From Rohdeia mirabilis (GTDB taxonomy: Bacteria; Planctomycetota; UBA1135; GCA-002686595), in contig CP036290.1 of assembly GCA_007750655.1 (NCBI GenBank), positions 1,798,001 through 1,862,000 on the forward strand: a DNA stretch of 64,000 nucleotides. Direction: 5' to 3'. Position numbers and translations under genes: made by a program. Position 1 is the stretch's first letter, and every line of letters starts with the position of its first letter. Shown here in pieces: positions 8,565 to 17,010 of this stretch. Below the pieces are notes generated by a model. The model saw nothing but the letters and a program-made list of their open reading frames with translations, ran no database searches and was not told the DNA's origin.

Positions 8565-11500
8565 TCAGGGCAGTTTCGACACCTCACCCGTCGCGAGCCA
8601 CCACAGCTCGCGGCGCGGCGGGTTGTCGAGGCCGAGGCCTTGTTGGATCGCTGCGGCATAGCGCGCGAGCTGCGGCGCGTAGTGGGCGGCGCGCGTGTCG
8701 CGTTCCTCGGCACTCGCGAGGGCGTCGGTCTTGAAGTCGACGATCGCCCAACCGGTCGCATCGGCGAGGACGAGGTCGGCGGCGCCGCTGTAGTGACTGG
8801 TGGGGGCGGTCTCGTCGTCGTCGTTCGCGGCCAGGAGCACCGGCACTTCCGCGAACGGCCCGCTCACGTCGTCGTCGGCGATCAACGCGTCGAGGCGCGT
8901 CAGCAACGGACCGCTCTCCAGCGCCGCGCGCAGTTCGGCGAGTCGGAGGGCACCGGCCTCCTGTTCGCGCGCGTCGAGCCCGACTCGCGTCAACTGGGCC
9001 CGCGCTGCGTCCCAAGCCGCATTGTCGAGTTCGGCTCCATCGACGCGCCTGGCGAGCAGTTCGTGGACGAGCGTTCCGACGGCCGCGGCGGCCGCGGGCG
9101 GCGTCGCGTTCGACACACCGCTCGCGCCGGTGTGCGCGGCGTCGTCCGACTCACCGGCGTGCGGTGACTCCGTGTCCGGGCGGTCGCCCCGGGCCGCGAA
9201 TTCGCCGCGCGCGAATCCGTCCTCGGGCAGTCCGTCCGACGCCGCCTGGGCCACGGGCCGGCGCCCGCGCGCGGCGGCCCGTTCGCGCGCCGCGGCGATG
9301 GCCGCGCGATCCCCGTCGGCGCGGCTCAGGTCGACGACGAAGGGTTCGCTCGCGACGCGCGCGGTACCCGCCACGTCCGGCAACGCGGCGCTCGGCACCC
9401 GCCAACGAACGCCGTCGTCGTCCACGAACCCGGCCCGTTCCGCGTCCAGCCGCTCGCCGAGGCCCGGAGGGCGGCGGTGGGCCACGTAGTCCGAGAAACT
9501 CTGGGGCGCGCCCGTCGGAGCGCCGAGCTTGTCGGGCGCAGGCGTCGCGCACACGACGAGTCGCTCCGCCGCGCGCGTCAGCGCCACGTACAGCAGGCGC
9601 GCGCGCTCGGCGTCGGAAACGTCCGCCGCGTGCTGCTCGGCCGCGCCGTAGCCCGCACTCTTCTGGCCGAACAGTTCGACCTCGAGCGTTCCGTCCGCCG
9701 CGCGCGCGGTGCCGCTCGTTCGCCCGCGACCTCCGAAGCTGCCACCGGGATTCTTGTGTCCGTGCAGGAGGTAGACGAGCCGGAACTCGAGGCCCTTCGC
9801 CGCGTGGATCGAGAGGATCTGCACCGCGTCGTCCCCAGCCTGCCGCGGTTGGGCGTCGGGACGGTCCTCGCGCGGCGCGCGCAAGAGGCGCAGGAGTTCG
9901 ACCTCGTCGCCGCCGTTCGTGCGTGCGCGCTGTTCGAACTCGGCGTGGAACGCGTCGAGGTTCGCGGTGCGGAAGCGACCGAGCCGCCGCGCCGCTTCAC
10001 CGGCCTCGGCCGCGTTCGAACGGCGCACCGCGTCGACGAAGCGCTCGACGCCGTCGCGGCGCCAGCTCGCGCGCAGGTGGGCGAGGCGTTCGAGCTGTTC
10101 GTCGACGAGCGTGGCCCAGCCCGTGGGCGCCGCGGCCAGGGCCGGTTCGCCCGCGAGGCTCGCCGCCGTGCGAGCGAGCAGCGCCCGCGCCGCGGCCAGG
10201 CTCGGGTGACCGGGACCGTCGACCTCCGCCATCAGCGCGGCGAGTCCACCGCCGGCCGCGGCCGATTCCTCGTCACCGGACCACAGCACCGCGAGCGCAC
10301 CGTCCGGCGTCCCGACGTGCGGACCGATCAGCCATCCGGCCAACGCGAGCGCGTCCGTCGGATCGAGCACCGCGCGGTAGAGATTGCCGGCGTCGCGTAC
10401 CTCGCGGTGGTGCCAGAAGCTGCGCTCGCGCGCCACGGCGAACGGGATGCCGGCCTCGCGCAGGGCGCGCAGCAGGAGTTCCTGGTCGGTGGAACTGCGC
10501 ATGAGCAGACCCACGTCGCGCCACCGCAGCTCGGGATCCGCCGCGCGCGCCGCCACGAGGTCGGCCGCGACGCAGCGGGCCTCGGTCGCCGACACGCGCG
10601 CGCTCTTCGGCTTCTGCTCGAAGGTCCCGTCCTCGGCCAGCGGCCAGCACAACCAGTGCTCGACGCGCGCCTGACCGGGGATCGGCTCGCGCGGCTCGTG
10701 GCCCTTCGGCACGACGAGCGGTTCGTACTGGGCCTGCACGCCGGGTTCGTGCACGAGGTGGGGGACGAGCACGCGCCCGACCTCGTCCAGCACGGCCTGG
10801 TTCGAGCGGTAGTTCACGCTGAGGCTGTGCTTCGTGCCGCCGGCCGCGACGAGGTCCGTCACCAGACCTTCGTACGAACCGAGGTCGGCTCCGCGCCAGC
10901 CGTAGATCGACTGCTTCGGGTCGCCGACGACGAACAGCCCGGGGCGCTCCTCCACGGCGCCCGCGAGCGCGAGGCCGCGCACCAGATCGCATTGACGCGC
11001 GTCGGTGTCCTGGAACTCGTCGACGAGCAGTTGGTCGATGCGCCGCCGCCAGCTGTCGACCCCGCCGCCCCCCTTCAGCGCCCAGCGGGCCGCGAGCGCG
11101 AGCAGGTCGTCGAATCCCAGCCAGCCCTCGCGCCGCCGCCGCAGGCCGAGCTCCGACGCGAGCGGATGGGCGACGCGCTGGGCCGCCGCGAAGCGCACGG
11201 GGTCGTAGGTGCCGAGCGCGGCGCACGCCTGGGCGAACGGGCGCGCGAGTGCGTGCAGCTCGTCGGCGTCGCAGACCTTCGCGACGCCCTTGTTGACCTT
11301 GTCCGGCGACTTCGCCCAGTCCTTCGCCGTCGCGAGCACCGGTTCGAACAGTTCGCGTGCGCGTTCGCTGCGTTCGACGTTCGTGCGCTCGAACGCAGTC
11401 TCTTCGCACCAGGCGACGAGCGCCGCACGCAGCTCGTCCGGCTTCTTCTGTCGCTTGTCCCACTCGGCCCCGGCGATCGGTCCAAGCAGCGCCGCAGCAC

Positions 11501-12248
11501 TGGCGTCGAGCGCGGTCAGCATCGCGGCGACCGGCGCATCCGGGTCGCGTTCGAGGTCGCTCGCCAGGGCGCCGCCGGCCGTGAGGTCCACGAGCCCCTG
11601 CACGAGATCGCGCGCGGTCGTGCCCAACTGGGCGAGCAGCAGCGCGTCGGCGTCGCCCGCTTCCAGCCGTTCGGGCCAGAGTTCGGCGACGACGCGCCGC
11701 GCGACGCGCCGAGTTCCGTTGCCGTCCGCGTCGACGCGGAAGGCCGGGTGCAGTCCGAGCGCCAGCGCCTGGTCGCGCAGGATGCGACCGCAGAAGGCGT
11801 GGATCGTGCCGATCTCGAGCAGGTCCACCGCGGCCAACAGAGCCGTCGCGCGCCGCGCCGCGTCGCCGCGCAGTGCGCGTGCCGCCGGTCCGAGGCCGAT
11901 GACGTTCTCGATCGCGCCCGCCGCCACCTGTGCGAAGACGGTCGCGGCGCGCTCGGCCATCTCGGCCGCCGCGGCTTCGGTGAACGTGATCGCGAACACG
12001 CCGCGCGCCACGCGCCGGGCCAGTTCGTCGTCGTCGGCATCGGAGAGTTCGGCGCGAGCGCGCTCCCAACCGGGTGCGAGGCACCAGGTGACGATGCGCC
12101 CGACCAGCGTCGTGGTCTTGCCCGTTCCGGCGCCGGCCTCGATGGCGAGCGGCGCGTCGAACACGGTCACGGCGGCCTCGCGCGCCATGGCGTCGTTCTC
12201 GCGCAGCGCGGCGAGGTCCCGCCCGACGCCGTCACCCGGAACGCTCAT
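8565..12248 (-). CDS. addA: AddA-like UvrD-family helicase-nuclease subunit
   Basis: The 1227-residue protein is a superfamily 1 helicase of the RecB/AddA type. Walker A is GAGTGKTT (39-46), Walker B is DEFQDTDARQ (about 409) and motif III follows as GDPKQSIYGWRGAD. Motif V is VQILSIHAAKGLEF and motif VI is LLYVALTRAAERLVV. A RecB-type PD-(D/E)XK nuclease closes the protein, with GAADLVLAD and WAIVDFKTD (about residue 1169) and the YAPQLARY helix. With its partner it should unwind and resect DNA double-strand ends for recombination. Its start overlaps the stop of the addB-like gene (ATGA at 12245-12248), so they are coupled. The symbol is given by family similarity; the ends are divergent. 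Confidence 0.88.
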   Translation of the reverse strand: MSVPGDGVGRDLAALRENDAMAREAAVTVFDAPLAIEAGAGTGKTTTLVGRIVTWCLAPGWERARAELSDADDDELARRVARGVFAITFTEAAAAEMAERAATVFAQVAAGAIENVIGLGPAARALRGDAARRATALLAAVDLLEIGTIHAFCGRILRDQALALGLHPAFRVDADGNGTRRVARRVVAELWPERLEAGDADALLLAQLGTTARDLVQGLVDLTAGGALASDLERDPDAPVAAMLTALDASAAALLGPIAGAEWDKRQKKPDELRAALVAWCEETAFERTNVERSERARELFEPVLATAKDWAKSPDKVNKGVAKVCDADELHALARPFAQACAALGTYDPVRFAAAQRVAHPLASELGLRRRREGWLGFDDLLALAARWALKGGGGVDSWRRRIDQLLVDEFQDTDARQCDLVRGLALAGAVEERPGLFVVGDPKQSIYGWRGADLGSYEGLVTDLVAAGGTKHSLSVNYRSNQAVLDEVGRVLVPHLVHEPGVQAQYEPLVVPKGHEPREPIPGQARVEHWLCWPLAEDGTFEQKPKSARVSATEARCVAADLVAARAADPELRWRDVGLLMRSSTDQELLLRALREAGIPFAVARERSFWHHREVRDAGNLYRAVLDPTDALALAGWLIGPHVGTPDGALAVLWSGDEESAAAGGGLAALMAEVDGPGHPSLAAARALLARTAASLAGEPALAAAPTGWATLVDEQLERLAHLRASWRRDGVERFVDAVRRSNAAEAGEAARRLGRFRTANLDAFHAEFEQRARTNGGDEVELLRLLRAPREDRPDAQPRQAGDDAVQILSIHAAKGLEFRLVYLLHGHKNPGGSFGGRGRTSGTARAADGTLEVELFGQKSAGYGAAEQHAADVSDAERARLLYVALTRAAERLVVCATPAPDKLGAPTGAPQSFSDYVAHRRPPGLGERLDAERAGFVDDDGVRWRVPSAALPDVAGTARVASEPFVVDLSRADGDRAAIAAARERAAARGRRPVAQAASDGLPEDGFARGEFAARGDRPDTESPHAGESDDAAHTGASGVSNATPPAAAAAVGTLVHELLARRVDGAELDNAAWDAARAQLTRVGLDAREQEAGALRLAELRAALESGPLLTRLDALIADDDVSGPFAEVPVLLAANDDDETAPTSHYSGAADLVLADATGWAIVDFKTDALASAEERDTRAAHYAPQLARYAAAIQQGLGLDNPPRRELWWLATGEVSKLP

Positions 12249-15200
12249 GCGTCCGCCTCCTTCACGAACAGGTCGAACCACGCGGCGGCGAGCGCTTCGG
12301 GAACGTCGGTCGTTCCGTCCTGACGCACGCGTTCGATCCAGCGCCGTTGGCGTTCGCGCCAGCCCGTGTCGCCCTGGACGCAGGCGTCGATCAACGCACA
12401 GCGCTCGCAGGCGGTGGGCAGCTTGTCCTCGCTCGTGTCCGCGTCGACGAGGCGCGGCAGGGCGAGGCCCGCGCGGCGCGTGTCGACGAGGACCGGCAGG
12501 CTGCGCTCGAGCGCGGGGCGCGCGGTCGCTGCGTCGACCTCGGTGAAGCGCTCGTCCTCTTGCGCGTCCTCGCCGCCCAGGAACAGGTACGCACCGCGGC
12601 CACCGCTGGCCGCCGCGTAGGCACCGGCCTGCAGGCGTTCGCCCCGCAGGAGGTCCGCGACGAGGTGTTTGGTGCGCGTGGGCGGCTTGGGCGTCGGCTT
12701 CTTCGGCGCGCCGGTCTTGAAGTCGACGAGCAGCGTGCCCGCCTCGGATCCCAGCACCGCATCGGCGCGAAAGCGCACCGCGACGGCCTCGCCGACCTCG
12801 CGCGCCACCTCGAGGCGGCGTTCGACCTCCAGCGCGATCACGTCGACCGTCGCGTCCGTCCACAGGGCGTCGATCCCGTTCTGCACCAGCGGTCGGCAGC
12901 GCGCACGCAGCCAGGCCGCCGCGCCGCGCGAACGGGTGGGGAAGCGGCCCTTGCGTTCGGCCTCGCTCAAGGCCTCGGCGATGCCGCGATCGAGGGCCGC
13001 TTCGAGCGCGTCGGCGTCCGGCCGCGCGACGGACACGCTGGGCCACGTGCCGAGTTCGCCCTCGTGGTCACCGAGCGTGTGTCCCGCGGTGAGCAGGACC
13101 TCGAGCGCGCCGTGCACCACCGTGCCGACCAGTCGCGCGTCGGGCGTGACCGGTTCGCCGTCGGCGCTGGGTTCGAGCCGCAGGTCGCGTTCGAGGTGCG
13201 CGGCCCAACCGCACAGCGCGTGGCGTTCGAGGCGGGTGAGGAACGGTTCGCTCTCGTTCGCGTTCGCACGCGCGAGCACGCGGCCGAGTGCGCCGAGGTC
13301 CGCGCCGCGATCGTCGTGTCCGAGGACGGAGGCGGCGTGGGCGCTCGCGGCGGCCGGACTCGCGTGCAGGGCACCGAGCGTGCGTTCGAACGCACGTGCG
13401 GCGTCGTTCGCTGCGGCGCCGTCGGCACCCGAGTGCACCGCACCGGCGAGACGCGCCCACTCGAGCGGAGGCAGGGGACCGCGCTGTGCATCCTGTGGAC
13501 TGCCGGCCTCCGGTGCGTCCTGCGGCTCGAGGCCGCGCGCGGCGAGTCGGCGCTCGAGGCCCGGAGCCAGCAGGCGCGCCGTACCGTCCGCACCGATCGC
13601 CGCGTGGATCACGTGCACCGCCGACCCGCCGTCGAGCAACTGGGCGAGCAGCGCTTCGTCGGCCGTGCGCCGATCCGCCGCGGTCTCGAGGTCCGGAACC
13701 AGGGCCCGCAGTTCGCGGCGCAGTTCGTCGTCGAGCAGCGGATCGGCGCTGGCCGCGCGCGGGAAGGCGCCGCGGTCGAAGCCCACCAGCACGAGCGTGT
13801 CGAACGCGCGGCCGCGCGCGCCGTCGGGCGTGACCACCTGCACGCCTGCTCCGCGTCCGCCCAGTGGAGCGAGGGCCGCGCGTTCGAGACGCGGCCGCAG
13901 CAACGCCGCCCATTCGGCGCCGGTCGCCGTCTCGATGCCGGACGACGTCAGCGCGGAGAGTTCGAACACGAGGGTCGCGGTCGCGTCGTCCGTGTCCGTC
14001 CAGCCCATCGAGCCCGTGACCAGCGCGCGCAAGGCGTGGGCGAAGTCCGCGGCCGAGCGTTCGGCGTCGTCGAGCGTCGCCACGAAGCGGGCTGCGTCCG
14101 ACAGGGTCCGTGCGGCGCCGAGCGACGGGTCGTCCGACAGGTCCGGCGACGTGGCGGGGTGTTCGTCCGCGTGGTCCTCGCTCGCCGCGAAGGGCAGGAA
14201 TCCGTCGAACGCGGGCGCTTCATCGGCGCCACCGGGCTCGGGCGCGCGCGGCGCCGGGTCGACGCCGATGGTCGCGAGGGCTTCGCCGCGCTCGACGATC
14301 CGCCGCACGAGAGCGCCGCGCCGCCCATCGCCGCACGCGCACGCGATGGTCGCCGCTTCGACGTCCGCGCTCGATCCGAGCAATTGTGCGAGGGCTGCGA
14401 GCCGGCGGCCGGGACCGCGGGGCGGCGCCCCATTGCCGGTGGCCGAGAAGGGCACGCCGAGCTCGTCGAAGGCACGCGCGAGCGGGCCCGCCAGAGCACC
14501 GGGGTCGGGAACGCACAGGCCGAGGTCCTCGGGCGCCACGCCGCTTCGATGGCGCGCGTCGACCGTCCGCACGGCGCTGCGCAGAGCGGCGCGCAGGTCC
14601 GGAGCGCGGTGCCAGGCGAGCGCGGTCGGTTCGCACGTCGTGTCCGCGGACTCGATCGAGGACAGGCGCCGCGCGAGCGGACCGTCCGCGCCTGCGACGA
14701 ACAGAAGCTGGGCGCCGGCGCGCCGGAGTGCCTCGACGAAGTCGGCTTCGCCGCCGCGCGCCGCTTCGGCGCAGACGACGAACAGCGTCTCGTCCTCGAG
14801 TGCGCTCGAAGGAGCCGTCGCGTGGGCCGCGCTCGCGAAGATCGCATCGGCGCCGGCCGCGAGGTCGCCGCCGGGGGCCGCGCGCGCCGCCAGTTCGACG
14901 AGGGCGCGCGCGCGAGCGACCACGCGCGGCGTCGGGTGTTCGTCGCACAGTTCGAGCAGGCCGTCGATCTGGTCGCGCACCAGTCCCGCCGCCACCAACT
15001 CGTGCACGGCGCGTCGCCCGACCGCTTCGCCGTCGTCCAGTCCGGCCAGCGCGTCGGCGAGCGGCGCCGCTGCGAGGACGCCGCGTCGCAGCTCGAGTTC
15101 GGCCGCGAGTTCCGACATCTCGCTCGAGCCATCGGCCGCTCCGTCCGCGTCCGCGCGGTGGACGCGTTCGAGTGCGGCGCCGAGCACCGTTCCCACGCGC

Positions 15201-15400
15201 ACCCCGAGCAGGGCGCCGTTCGAAGCGCCGCGCACCAACCGGCCGGCCAGGTGCACCCGCGCCGCTCCGCCGCGTACGAGGACGCGCACGCGCTGGGTCA
15301 GCGGTGCGTCGCGTTCGTCGAGTCGCTCGCGCAGCCAGTCCTCGAGCGCGCGCGGGCTCGCGAAGGCGAGGGGCGGCCTGTGGGCGGAGTCGGACGGCAC
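12245..15400 (-). CDS. addB: AddB-like nuclease subunit with Fe-S cysteine set
   Basis: The 1051-residue protein precedes and overlaps the AddA-like gene, the usual addB-addA order. The C-terminal nuclease shows LVDFKTGAPKK (about residue 892) followed by LQAGAYAAA. All four cysteines of the AddB iron-sulfur cluster seem present: one upstream in HALCGWAAHL (about 728), then CERCALIDAC near 997 with the expected Cx2Cx5C spacing. The N-terminal half should be an inactivated helicase fold; I see no Walker A. The GTG at 15400 is chosen because an in-frame stop lies just upstream. This half is weakly conserved, so PD-(D/E)XK nuclease family protein is the safer description. Confidence 0.8.
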   Translation of the reverse strand: MPSDSAHRPPLAFASPRALEDWLRERLDERDAPLTQRVRVLVRGGAARVHLAGRLVRGASNGALLGVRVGTVLGAALERVHRADADGAADGSSEMSELAAELELRRGVLAAAPLADALAGLDDGEAVGRRAVHELVAAGLVRDQIDGLLELCDEHPTPRVVARARALVELAARAAPGGDLAAGADAIFASAAHATAPSSALEDETLFVVCAEAARGGEADFVEALRRAGAQLLFVAGADGPLARRLSSIESADTTCEPTALAWHRAPDLRAALRSAVRTVDARHRSGVAPEDLGLCVPDPGALAGPLARAFDELGVPFSATGNGAPPRGPGRRLAALAQLLGSSADVEAATIACACGDGRRGALVRRIVERGEALATIGVDPAPRAPEPGGADEAPAFDGFLPFAASEDHADEHPATSPDLSDDPSLGAARTLSDAARFVATLDDAERSAADFAHALRALVTGSMGWTDTDDATATLVFELSALTSSGIETATGAEWAALLRPRLERAALAPLGGRGAGVQVVTPDGARGRAFDTLVLVGFDRGAFPRAASADPLLDDELRRELRALVPDLETAADRRTADEALLAQLLDGGSAVHVIHAAIGADGTARLLAPGLERRLAARGLEPQDAPEAGSPQDAQRGPLPPLEWARLAGAVHSGADGAAANDAARAFERTLGALHASPAAASAHAASVLGHDDRGADLGALGRVLARANANESEPFLTRLERHALCGWAAHLERDLRLEPSADGEPVTPDARLVGTVVHGALEVLLTAGHTLGDHEGELGTWPSVSVARPDADALEAALDRGIAEALSEAERKGRFPTRSRGAAAWLRARCRPLVQNGIDALWTDATVDVIALEVERRLEVAREVGEAVAVRFRADAVLGSEAGTLLVDFKTGAPKKPTPKPPTRTKHLVADLLRGERLQAGAYAAASGGRGAYLFLGGEDAQEDERFTEVDAATARPALERSLPVLVDTRRAGLALPRLVDADTSEDKLPTACERCALIDACVQGDTGWRERQRRWIERVRQDGTTDVPEALAAAWFDLFVKEADA

Positions 15401-15655
15401 CGCGCCAGCCTACGAACGTCGGGGCCCGCGGACGCGCGGCGAGCGCGGGCCTTCGCTCGGCCGTCCTGGGTGTGCACCTGCGAAGGGCGGTGACACGTCG
15501 GCCGCCGACGCGCCGGACGTCGAGCCGGCCGTCCAGCCAGCGCGACGTTCGCTCGCGAGGGCGTGAAGAGACGCGGGGCGTCCGCGTAGGCTCCCAGCGA
15601 TCGCGTCGCAGCCGGCGGCGCGAACTCAGCCCGACCTTCGACCACAGCCAAGACG

Positions 15656-15976
15656 ATGATCCTCAGCACCACCCCTTCGCTCGACGGCCGCACCATCACG
15701 AACTACCTCGGCATCGTCACCGGCGAAGCCATCATGGGCGCCAACCTGTTCAAGGACCTGTTCGCGTCGATCCGCGACATCGTCGGCGGGCGCTCGGCCG
15801 CCTACGAGCAGGAGCTGATGAAGGCGCGCACCGTCGCGATGGCCGAACTGGAGGAGCGCGCGCGCGAACTGGGCGCCAACGCCGTGGTCGGCATCGACCT
15901 CGACTACGAAGTCGTGGGCCAGCAGGGCGGGATGCTGATGGTCTCGATCAGCGGGACCGCGGTCACCGTGCAGTAG
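15656..15976 (+). CDS. YbjQ/UPF0145 family protein
   Basis: The 106-residue protein matches the YbjQ (UPF0145) family, small proteins assembling into pentameric rings with unclear function and sometimes described as heavy-metal binding. Landmarks are the N-terminal [13 protein letters not shown], the [15 protein letters not shown] segment and [17 protein letters not shown]. Length is typical of the family. A TAGGCT at 15587-15592 may be its -10 element. The last codons (GTG CAG TAG) are in phase with a 21-bp tandem repeat that begins immediately after the stop. Confidence 0.9.
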   Translation: MILSTTPSLDGRTITNYLGIVTGEAIMGANLFKDLFASIRDIVGGRSAAYEQELMKARTVAMAELEERARELGANAVVGIDLDYEVVGQQGGMLMVSISGTAVTVQ

Positions 15977-16123
15977 CACGCGAGTTCGGTGCAGGAGCAC
16001 GCGAATTCGGTGCAGGAGCGCCCGAGTTCGGTGCAGGAGCGCCCGAGTTCGGTGCAGGAGCGCCCGAGTTCGGTGCAGGAGCACGCGAGTTCGCAGCAGG
16101 AGCACGCGAGTTCGCAACAGGAG
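15977..16123 (+). repeat. seven-copy 21-bp tandem repeat after the ybjQ-like stop
   Basis: Seven contiguous copies of a 21-bp unit (cacgcgagttcggtgcagga plus g) start at 15977, 15998, 16019, 16040, 16061, 16082 and 16103. Copies 3-5 are identical (cgcccgag variant); copies 6 and 7 carry cag and caa in place of gtg. The period is seven codons, and in the frame of the preceding gene it reads HASSVQE/RPSSVQE with no stop until 16312. There are no spacers, so it is not a CRISPR array. The rest of the interval to 16301 holds no recognisable gene. Confidence 0.9.
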
Positions 16124-16301
16124 GCACGCCGAGTAGGCGCACGAGCAGCGCCGCCCTTCCGTCGCCCGGTCGAACGGACGCACCGTTCAGGCCGAGCGCG
16201 ACGGCGGCCGCTCTCGAGCGGCAGGGCGCTCGCGAAAGGCTCGGCCGATCGCCGAACCCCGGAGCTCCGAGTTTCAGGCCCCGAACTCCAGGCCCCGAGC
16301 C

Positions 16302-16781
16302 TCAGACCGTGAGGCGTTCGGTCACGTGGGGCGCCATCGACTCAAGGATGCGCGCGTGGATCCGTCCCGCGCGGCCGGCGGGGGACTCGGGTCCGGTGAT
16401 GAACACCAGCTCCGCCAGGTCGGCCGTCATGACCGTCGTGACGGCGGCGATCTCCTCGACGATGCGATCGTCCATCGAGTCGTCGTACTTGTTCGCGAGG
16501 TGGGTGGCCCAGCACTCGAGGCGGTCCACGATCACCGTGTCGGCGAACCCCGCCAGCTGGGCGACGGCCGAGCCGACCGTCAACGCCTCGTCGAAGGCCG
16601 ACACGGTGCGCCCGCCGAACTCGCGCTCCTCCTCGATGCGACTGCCGACCTTGCGCACTTCCTCGGGCGTGAGGCGCGGATCGACGTAGCCGAGGTCGTC
16701 ACCGAAACGGGCGGCGGCCTCGGCCGCGACGCGAGCGGTCTCGGCCGCGTCGGGGCCGGTCACCAGGATGTTCTCCGCCAT
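16302..16781 (-). CDS. CobU-like protein lacking the P-loop lysine
   Basis: The 159-residue protein resembles adenosylcobinamide kinase/guanylyltransferase (CobU) in layout: an opening ILVTG strand, the central VIVDRLECWATHLANKY helix (compare VDCLTLWVTNLL), and the later ELVFITGPESPAGRAGRIHA segment. The working residues are missing. The Walker A of CobU (GGARSGKS) is replaced by GPDAAETA at 9-16, and the histidine that carries GMP (RIxxH) is replaced in RIEEER. It may be a non-catalytic cobamide- or nucleotide-binding relative. It lies downstream, on the same strand, of a B12-binding radical SAM gene with 229 bp between them. Family assignment is from pattern only. Confidence 0.5.
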   Translation of the reverse strand: MAENILVTGPDAAETARVAAEAAARFGDDLGYVDPRLTPEEVRKVGSRIEEEREFGGRTVSAFDEALTVGSAVAQLAGFADTVIVDRLECWATHLANKYDDSMDDRIVEEIAAVTTVMTADLAELVFITGPESPAGRAGRIHARILESMAPHVTERLTV

Positions 16782-17010
16782 GGGGAAGTGTGCGGGCGCC
16801 GGGGGACGGACGCCGGAGAGGGGCGCTCGGTCTGGAGCGCCGGCCGAAGGGACGGGGGGAGGGGTGGACGGCGCGGGCCGACGAGCAGATCGGCCGGCGC
16901 CCGAGCGAACGGTACCGCATCGAGCGGCGCTCGCAGCGTTCGCGCTCGACCGGCACCGGCGTCCGGGACCGACGCCGCCATCGAGTGCGCTCGCCGACCG
17001 GTCGCCCGTC

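Noticed and set aside
9477..12323. A 948-codon plus-strand frame inside the helicase gene
   Set aside because: Antisense to AddA motifs that are clearly conserved; composition is typical of a GC shadow frame.
15977..16123. Possible CRISPR array
   Set aside because: The 21-bp units are directly adjacent with no spacers, and no cas gene is nearby. It is a minisatellite.
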